A DNA stretch of 64,000 nucleotides from Glandiceps talaboti (taxonomy: Eukaryota > Hemichordata > Enteropneusta > Spengelidae). Each line of letters opens with the position of its first letter. Within the stretch, counting starts at the first letter, position 1. The position numbers and the translations under genes were made by a program. The notes beneath the pieces are model-generated. The model was not told the origin of the DNA. It worked only from the letters and a program-made list of their open reading frames with translations, and searched no databases. The DNA lies in the NCBI RefSeq assembly GCF_964340395.1, contig NC_135553.1:3552001-3616000 (forward strand). Direction: 5' to 3'. Below are positions 56,531 through 64,000 of this stretch, in pieces.

Positions 56531-59500
56531 TTATAGTCAGTAACAACAATCCTGCATGGTTCATCATCAGTCAATGCAATACCATGGGGTTTATTCAACC
56601 CATCCTTATCACTATCAATACGACATACAAACTGACCACTACTATCAAACTTCTGTATGCGACTGCTATCACTTACATACAAATATCTATCCTTGTCCAC
56701 TGCTATTCCTATAGGGTAATTCAGCTGACCATCCTTTGTACCTGGATGACCAAAGGAATACAGGAATTGACCAGATGTTGTGAAAACCTGGACACGGTGG
56801 TTGAAACAATCTGTAACAAATAACATTCCCTGACTAATCACAAGGTAACAGGGACAATTAAACTGACCTGGTCCACTCCCTCTAGAACCAAAGGATCCAA
56901 TATACTGACATGTGCTATCATACCTGTACATTCTAATACAGTCAGCAGCATGGTCTACTACATACACAATCCTATTCTGAGGGTCAGTACTGATAGTTAT
57001 GCCAATTGGACCCTTTAACTCAGTCTTCCCAAAACATCTGACAACACAACCATTGACATCACTAATGATGACTTGTTTGTTGTTATAATCTATACTGAAG
57101 TATTCATTATCACTTGATATTGCTACGTCACATGGATAAAATTCCTCTTTAAATTGTGTAAATTTCAAGACTTTCTTAAATCTACCAGTTTTACTTGTTA
57201 TCTGAATCCTATTATTATTACTATCAACTGTGACAAAGTTTCCATCTTTATCAACTGTAACACTGTAGGGATAATGGAATTCTAAATCCCCACTACCTTC
57301 CTTTCCAATGGTTTTCACCAAACCTTGAATGACAGGAATTTCACATGGTGATCCTGGTATTGGTTGATCTCCTGTTGTCATGGTAACCTGATGTCTACCT
57401 GACATGTCCCCCTTCACCGTAACTTTGTGTGTTCCATCTTTGTTATCTGTTACCATGACATCATGTTGTGATCCATCAGGTTTTCTCACCTTGACCTTGA
57501 CCTCTTGACGTGGGATGACTTGTTTTTCTGTGGAATCTCTGGTTGTAATAGACAGGTCAGCATGGTCACCCTTCACCAGTTGTTTGGGAATGTTTTCAAC
57601 TGTACACTGAGATATACAGACATCAGATCTCAATAATCCCAGCATTCCATGTTCCTGCAAACCATCACTGGGTTGGAATTCCACTCTCTCATACTCCAGC
57701 TCTGACTTGGTTTCCATGGCAACCAGTTCTTTGATGCGATGTAAAGCTTCTTTCTTGGTAGTTAGAAGCTGAACATGACTCCCATGATGCATCAGTGTTT
57801 CTATATAACTGCATGTACTCTTTATATTCCCATGATTCAACTCCAACTCATCAACATCTACATCTGCAGATTTCATTTTTGATGTATATTGTCTGTTCAA
57901 CTCATCTATCAATCTCTTTTCTTCTTTCCTTATCTTGTTGATGAATATCTCAGCTTTCATCTTTACCTTCTGTTCTTCTGCCTAAAATTTAATCAAATTT
58001 TACAGGAAAAGTGAAAAAAAAATGAAATCAGCTGACAATGATATATGATTATGAATATAATTGAAATTGATAATTTTTATCAATTATCTGAATAAGACAA
58101 TTTTGATTGATCAACAAATTAGTAATAGAGCAACTTGCATGGAATGATGGGATATCATCTCACACTATTATGCAAATTTGTTCACTTCACCCAGCTGTAT
58201 TTATATATAGTGTTTATATATATAGTGTTTATTTACCCAAAAGCACAAATGAACATTACAGATACACATACAAAAATACTATTTCGTGGGTAAATAGGGG
58301 AATCGGGATTTAGCTTACAGCTATTCAAGCCTGTCCCCTACCATAGTTATATACAATGTTTGACAGCAAAGTGATATAGCAAAAGGAAATACATAGTACC
58401 TCGGAGTTCATAGTACTTATGAAGAACATACGGTAACAATAAATTGTACAGTGGTTTAATTTACTCTTCTAGAAGAAATTGTTTATAAGATCGCTTAAAT
58501 TCGTTTAGCGTATTGATACATCTTATGTTGACAGGGATGCTATTCCAGATTTTTGCCCCTGAGAAGGAGAAAGAAAACTGACCTGAGTTTGTTCTGGCAT
58601 AATATGGGTAAATATTTTGATATGAACAGAGTCTTGTATTGTAGTTATGGTGTGAAGGTTCAAAATAATCATACAAAGTGTGTGGTGATAGTTGATGGAT
58701 CAAGCCATAAATAAAGGAACCTATCAAATATCTATGCAGTTTAAAAACATCTAGAATATTCAACTGAGCAAACAAAGGAGATGAGTGATCCGTTGGAGAT
58801 TTAAACAAAACTGTTCGAACAATCATTTTCTGTGACATTAATATACGATTTAGATGTGATGAATAAGTGTTACCCCAAACCTCAAGGCCATAGTTGATAT
58901 GGGGGAGTATGAATGTGTTGTACAAGAGTAGTAAAATGTGTAATGGTAATATATGTCTAAGTCTATACAAAATCCCACACTTTATTCTGATTAGCTTGTT
59001 TACCTTTTCGATGTGGTCGGACCAAGAGAGATGTTTGTCTAAAGTAATTCCCACAAAGGTGACAACATACTCCTCCTTGATGCTTTTGCCTTGTAATGTG
59101 ATATCACCAATCAAATTTACTTTCTTGTTGCGCCCTCTAAATACTATAAAATTTGATTTTTCACTATTTATTGTCAATTTGTTTGTATTGCACCAACGTT
59201 GAACCTCGTGTAATTGACCCGAAACATGATCCAAATTAATTTCCCCAACCTGTGAATAGGTATGAAAGAGATTGGTATCGTCTGCGAACAAACGGAAATC
59301 AAAGAAAGAGGACGAGTTTGGAAGATCATTTATATACATTAAAAACAAAGTCGGGCCTAGTACAGAGCCTTGGGGTACTCCAAAGTGAATAAAACGTTTT
59401 TCCGATATATGACCGTTTAGCTGGACAAACTGAGAGCGACCTGACAGGTAGCTTTTGAACCAGTTATGACAAGTGCCCCGGAACCCGTAATGTTCAAGCT

Positions 59501-62500
59501 TGGCTAATAAGATCGAATGATCGATTGTATCGAACGCTTTACTGAAATCAATAAATACCCCTAGAGTGAAATTCCCTTTATCAATCTCTTTAAGAATGTG
59601 ATTTACTAAATTAATCAAGGTAAGTTTGGTACTGTGATTCTCTCTGAAACCATATTGATGTCTATACAAAATATTAAATTTGTCCAGATAAGAGATGATT
59701 TGTTTATTTATGACTTTTTCAATGATTTTACTGAATAGGGGCAAAATAGATATAGGTCTATAGTTTCCAACAGTGTCATTCTCCCCTTTCTTGAAAATGG
59801 GTTTCACTTTGGCGACCTTCAACGCTGATGGGAATGTACCAATTAAAAATGAACAATTTATGACGTGAGCCAAAGGCGGCGCTATTACTTCAGCAGCATC
59901 AATGAGGAGTCGGGGAGTTAAATTATCCCACCCACTAGCCTTTTTTCTATCTAAATTAATTAAAAGCGCTTTGATATCAAGAGGCGTAACAGGTTGAAGA
60001 AAAAATGATTGTAACTGAGGTAAGCCCATATTTTGCCAAAAATCACAATTGGTCGGCGGAATATTATTTGCCAACCTTTGACCTACACTAACAAAATATT
60101 TGTTGAACTCCTCAACAACATCAGCTGGTTCTGATACAATACGCGTAGAACTATTTGCATCCACCTTTAGAGTAGGTGGTACTTTATCTGAACAGTTTTT
60201 CTTGCCTAACACGTCATTAATTACATTCCACAACCTGGCACCCTTACTAACAGTGAATAAATCAGCATAATAAGTCTGTTTCGCTTTTCTTATTGTACTT
60301 GTAAGAATGTTCCTGTAGGTTTTATAACGTAACACTACATCTTGGTTATGCTGACTAGAGATTACCTTTGACAACAGCTTATGTTTTGTTTTTACTGATT
60401 TCTTGATTGCTTTTGTAATCCATGGATTCTTTTTCCTTTTAACTTTGACAACTTTTACTTTCAGCGGTGCATGGTGGTCACAAACATCGGTAAATAAACT
60501 ACTAAATGCATCAAATGCTTCATCCACATTGCTGTTGTTATTGATAACGGAACTCCAGTCAACATATTGTAGGTCCGAAATAAAGCTATCTCGATCATAA
60601 TTCTTGAAATCCCTCTTTGTGACTGATTGTGAAATTGGTAAATTAATATTAAAGTTTTCAAACATTGCAAAAATTGGAAAGTGGTCAGATATATCTGTAA
60701 CAAGTGTACCAGTATTTACATGACAAGTATTTATATTTGTATAAATATGATCAATTGTAGACGAAGAAAACAGAATGTGAAATGTTGATTGCAAAATAAA
60801 TATATATAATACCTACAATGGGAAATATGTCAAAGTGATTATAGAATGTCAAAGGTCAACACTGGTATTACACCAAACATTTTGGCAAGGCTGCCAAGCC
60901 GTGAAATGTGTTAACTGAAAACTAACTAATATGAAGTACATAGTACCAATCAGGGTATTTTGGAAAAATCTTCTCTCAGATTGCAAATAAACTTGATGGA
61001 AAATTTTACAATTGAAAGAAAACAGATAACATTACATTATCCCTATTCTGAAATAAAAAGTAAAATGTTTCATTTCTGTCTGCTATATAAACCACATAAT
61101 ATCAATTATGAACATTTGACAAATTTCTCACAGACTTTGAACAACTTAGTATAGTCAAGGAATGATTCAATCTGATTAAAATCTTTATTCCTTTGATTAT
61201 TGTTGTTTGTTTTGATTTCTGTTCAAACAGAGTGTTCTGAGGTACTGTACCTTAAGTTTTCAACATAAGATGTAAGACGCATTTTCATTGGTTTAGTGGG
61301 TTACTTAACACATGGGATTTGAATGTGAACTCCTATGGTATTCGGTCAGATGTGGGAAGGAGATGCAGACAATAACAACAAATAAAATCGAAAAACAAAC
61401 AACAAAAAATGAAGGACATATAGGTAAATAAAGAAATCAGCCTTTACTTACTACATCAGATCTTAATCAGATTTGAAAAAATGGTAATAGTAATTGAAAA
61501 TAATTAAATACTAATTGCACTATTTTCACTTGATATGGAAATAAAAGTGATTGAAAAATATATAATTCAACAATTTATGGTTTTACAAAAATATATAATT
61601 CAACAATTTATGGTTTTACAAAAATATATAATTCAACAATTTATGGTTTTACAAAAATATATAATTCAACAATTTATGGTTTTACAAAAATATATAATTC
61701 AACAATTTATGGTTTTACAAAAATATATAATTCAACAATTTATGGTTTTACAAAAATATATAATTCAACAATTTATGGTTTTACAAAAATGAGTCAAATC
61801 TATCATAGATGATTCATCATTTTTGTTGTCTGTCAAGTAATTATTAATATGTAATTCTCCCACCAACATTTTAATAACTTACACATTTAATAATACCATA
61901 TATTCATAATTTTGTTATTAATAATGCAAATCAATATTTTTTTTAATTTACTCTCAGAGTAGGTTTTACCACATACATGTACATCAATGTTGGTATGAAT
62001 ATAATAACGATGCTAATTTGTAATATTTGGGAAACAAATTATTTAAATATATTTCTCATGATAATTATCACAGAATGGAAATGTACCCTGACACCCACCC
62101 TAAAAACATAACCAGTCATTGTTTCTGCTTGTGCAATATGCTCAACAACATGGGTAGTGGAGTGGTTACATAAAGTGAACTGAAGACTGGACCTGTCGGG
62201 GGAGGGGGCTGTCAGACTAACTTCAACAATGGCGCACAACGAGGTTGCACCTTATGAAAGTCGCTCCGTGAAAAATCCCTCTGAAGGAGAGGTAAAACTC
62301 GTCTAAACCTTATATAGCTAAGCATAATGAAGTGTAATGACTGTGGCACCAACAGGAATGTACGTTTGTGCCAAGGGGACTTACATCTTTGCAGAATATG
62401 TGAATCTAATCGATTTCCCAGAAACAATGGAAAACCTGATCTTACTATAGACAAAATGGTGGAAAGTGAGAGTGGAACCCCGTTAAAAAGTACAACTATC

Positions 62501-63033
62501 GAAAGTAGACTCGATGCTCTCTGTGAGAAGGTAGACAAATTCACAGACATGGTTTCTACCTTACAACAACTTCAACAATCTGTGAACTACATGAATACAT
62601 TCTTTGAAGACTATAAGAAAGACGTACAAGACCTCCTATCCGAAAATAAAGCATTACGTAAGAAGTTGGACATGGCGGAAAACAAACTCAAACAGTCAGA
62701 AAACGAAATTGAGGACATGCAACAATATACACGCAGAAACAACCTGGAAATACATGGTATACCAGTCAATCAAAATGAAAACACAGATGAAATTGTAACA
62801 ACACAGTTTTAAGTACACAGCCACAAAACACTGGAATTCGTTACCTGACCAACTGAAAAAGATAGGAACAACATCTACCTTTAAATCCGAATTAAAACAG
62901 TATTTACTAGTCTAAGTCAATTTACTCTGAAAACATCGTTATAACTCTCGTTTGCCCCTTGTATATATTTTTGACATGTGTATTTCTTTTTGGTATTAAG
63001 ACATTGCTCTTCATGCATATGTTTTCTTTGTGT

Positions 63034-63073
<40 letters not shown>

Positions 63074-63083
63074 CCCTGCTTGC

Positions 63084-63126
<43 letters not shown>

Positions 63127-64000
63127 GCTTTCGTTTTGGTCTGTTATTTCAAGTTGTTTTTTTTTTAGTTATTTTTATATGATATTACTGTATATGTTTT
63201 CCTTGGGCCTCGAACTCGACTAGTTTGAACAAACTATTTTTGTGGTCCACCCAGAAGTTCAAGTTATTCTGTTATATATACTTTTTTTCTCATTGGCGAT
63301 GTGATTACTTGATTATTTCATTTTCCTCACTTGATATGTAAAAAATTTCGACCTCTGGCAAATAAATAATATATATATAACTTGAGACCACAATTTGTAA
63401 TTGACAAGATACACATTATTTTGTTAGAAAAGAATCATACAATCTTTATGTTTCAATTCCTAAATCATTGTCAATTCTGATATATCATGTCTGTAATTCT
63501 ACTACTCCAAAATATACCCATCATAGACACCCCTCAAAATACTTCTTGGAATCATACCCTCAAATTATAAAACAAATAGTTACCCCTCACATGTAACGAG
63601 CCAGATATTATTCCCCGTGTTGAAATATGTGCACTGAGACTGTAGTTGTCAGTCATTACAAGTTTGTCTGAAATTTAGAGTGTCTCTCCTAGTCCTATGC
63701 TCATGTAGCTGCAATAATAATAGCATTACTTTTCGGGGTTTTTTTTGTTTGTTTTATTTTTGAGCTTTACCATGTTCCAGAGTTAAAGTTTTGAGTGCTA
63801 ACCAGAAAGATAAAGAGCTCAAAAAGAAAAATAATAAATCAAAACAAAAACTATAGCTACAATTATTGCAGCTAACACTCAAGCATGTAGCCTATTGTAG
63901 GTGATTTGTCCTACCATATACTTCACAATAGTTTTTCTACAAAATTGTAACAATATGTTACATACCTTGAGTTGGTTTCTCAATTCTGTACGTCTCTGTA
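56500..64000 (-). CDS. TRIM-like protein with filamin domain and NHL repeats (3' part)
   Basis: Two exons are seen: 63966-64000 (continuing off the right edge; QRRTELRNQLK) and 56500-57981 (493 residues; stop at 56500-56502). They join in phase 0 and continue one coiled coil (AEEQKVKMKAEIFINKIRKE). In order from the internal Met at 57960: coiled coil, residues 1-100; filamin/Ig-like domain, about 120-212 (VRKPDGSQHDV, DNKDGTHKVT, PIPGSPCEIPV); then about six NHL repeats forming a beta-propeller, about 213-486 (FHYPYSVTVDKDGNFVTVDS, GPGQFNCPCYLVISQGMLFV, NYPIGIAVDKDRYLYVSDS). This is the layout of TRIM2/TRIM3/TRIM71-type proteins; the RING and B-boxes would lie off the window. Such proteins act as ubiquitin ligases or RNA/protein scaffolds. 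The exact orthologue is not resolved, since this class is often expanded in invertebrates. Confidence 0.9.
58196..60810 (-). mobile_element. 5'-truncated LINE (L2/CR1/jockey superfamily), ORF2 open
   Basis: One open frame of about 777 codons (58461-60794) begins inside the endonuclease domain, whose last motifs remain (STIDHIYTN and ISDHFPIF). It carries a full reverse transcriptase: KPIFKKGENDTVGNYRPISI, GVFIDFSKAFDTIDHSILL, PQGSVLGPTLFLMYINDLP and the catalytic FADDTNLF. The C-terminus ends WNSIPVNI...FKRSYKQFLLEE. The 3' UTR of about 250 bases ends in a TATATATAGTGTTT repeat (58199-58230, plus strand). No in-frame ATG, ORF1 or promoter is present, so it cannot act on its own. It lies in the TRIM-NHL intron in the same orientation as the gene. 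The intact frame suggests a young insertion. Confidence 0.92.
60811..61554 (-). other. TRIM-NHL intron, no features
   Basis: A+T-rich sequence between the LINE and the 33-bp array. I see no coding or repeat signal beyond low complexity. Confidence 0.6.
61555..61790. repeat. 33-bp minisatellite, seven near-identical copies
   Basis: The unit contains AAAAATATATAATTCAACAA and TTTATGGTTTTAC. The units look identical by eye. The period of 33 keeps one frame open (KYIIQQFMVLQ repeated), which is not evidence of coding. It lies in the TRIM-NHL intron. Confidence 0.95.
62195..63380 (+). mobile_element. Internally deleted LINE: ORF1 start joined to ORF2 end
   Basis: ORF1 begins at 62327 (MKCNDCGTNRNVRLCQGDLH, with C-x2-C and C-x2-C pairs like a PHD/zinc-ribbon), then a coiled coil, then the start of an RRM-like region (YTRRNNLEIHGIP), and stops at 62812. 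Immediately after, in another frame, comes TATKHWNSLPDQLKKIGTTS followed by TFKSELKQYLLV and a stop, the standard C-terminus of LINE ORF2. Endonuclease and reverse transcriptase are absent. The 3' UTR holds a (TG)n tract and ends in an AATAAATAATATATAT tail. A 25-codon upstream frame (62231-62308) precedes ORF1. The 5' border is approximate. It lies antisense in the TRIM-NHL intron. Confidence 0.75.
63030..63122. repeat. (TG)n microsatellite inside the LINE 3' UTR
   Basis: Two TG runs are split by TTTCCCTGCTTGCT. They lie within the 3' UTR of the deleted LINE. Confidence 0.95.
63381..63965 (-). other. TRIM-NHL intron next to the upstream exon
   Basis: Non-coding A+T-rich sequence up to the donor of the exon at 63966-64000. 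No element is recognised. Confidence 0.6.

Noticed and set aside
61535-61792. 85-codon ORF of KYIIQQFMVLQ repeats
   Set aside because: Seven copies of a 33-bp minisatellite; the frame is open only because of the period.

Overview
This window is animal nuclear DNA. Its genes are split by GT-AG introns, about two thirds of the bases are A+T, there are long (CA/GT)n tracts and minisatellites, and there are SINEs, LINEs and small inverted-repeat DNA elements. The proteins are typical of animals (CEP131, HID1, a TRIM-type filamin/NHL protein). A TRIM-NHL gene, a KMT5A-like SET gene and a tRNA-headed SINE with a (TTA)n tail together suggest a marine invertebrate (a lophotrochozoan or non-vertebrate deuterostome). 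I cannot place it more closely from sequence alone.

Layout. 72-4959 (+): the last eight exons of CEP131, a centriolar-satellite/ciliary coiled-coil protein. 4960-13588: flank and 3' UTR territory with SINEs, minisatellites and two inverted-repeat elements. 13589-40883 (-): a complete HID1 gene of at least 20 coding exons, which I rebuilt with every splice phase agreeing (849 or 842 residues). It has two 27-nt microexons, a partial tandem triplication of exon 18 and two alternative terminal exons. 40884-44096: mostly empty. 44097-44993 (-): an intronless 298-residue SET-domain protein with a DNA-binding-like N-terminal region. 46579-51506 (+): a six-exon gene for a 477-residue protein I do not recognise. 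51507-56499: element-rich flank. 56500-64000 (-): the 3' part of a TRIM-like filamin/NHL gene that runs out of the window, with a 5'-truncated LINE and an internally deleted LINE in its intron.

CEP131 and HID1 lie tail to tail. Both human orthologues are on 17q25, so this may be an old linkage. The genes do not form one pathway; they are ordinary neighbours.

The most interesting signals are exon-level duplications and repeats built from splice or coding sequence. These are the duplicated HID1 terminal exon (18 of 20 residues kept, with mostly silent base changes), the partial copies of HID1 exon 18, a 31-bp minisatellite made of GTAAGT donor copies next to a real donor, and a 3' UTR minisatellite made of the last codons and stop of the TRIM-NHL gene. 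I also found three small DNA elements with 9-bp target duplications, two of them an inverted pair around the end of the unrecognised gene, and a foldback element with a tandem-repeat core. No retrovirus-like or capsid-bearing element, CRISPR array or functional tRNA/rRNA gene was seen.
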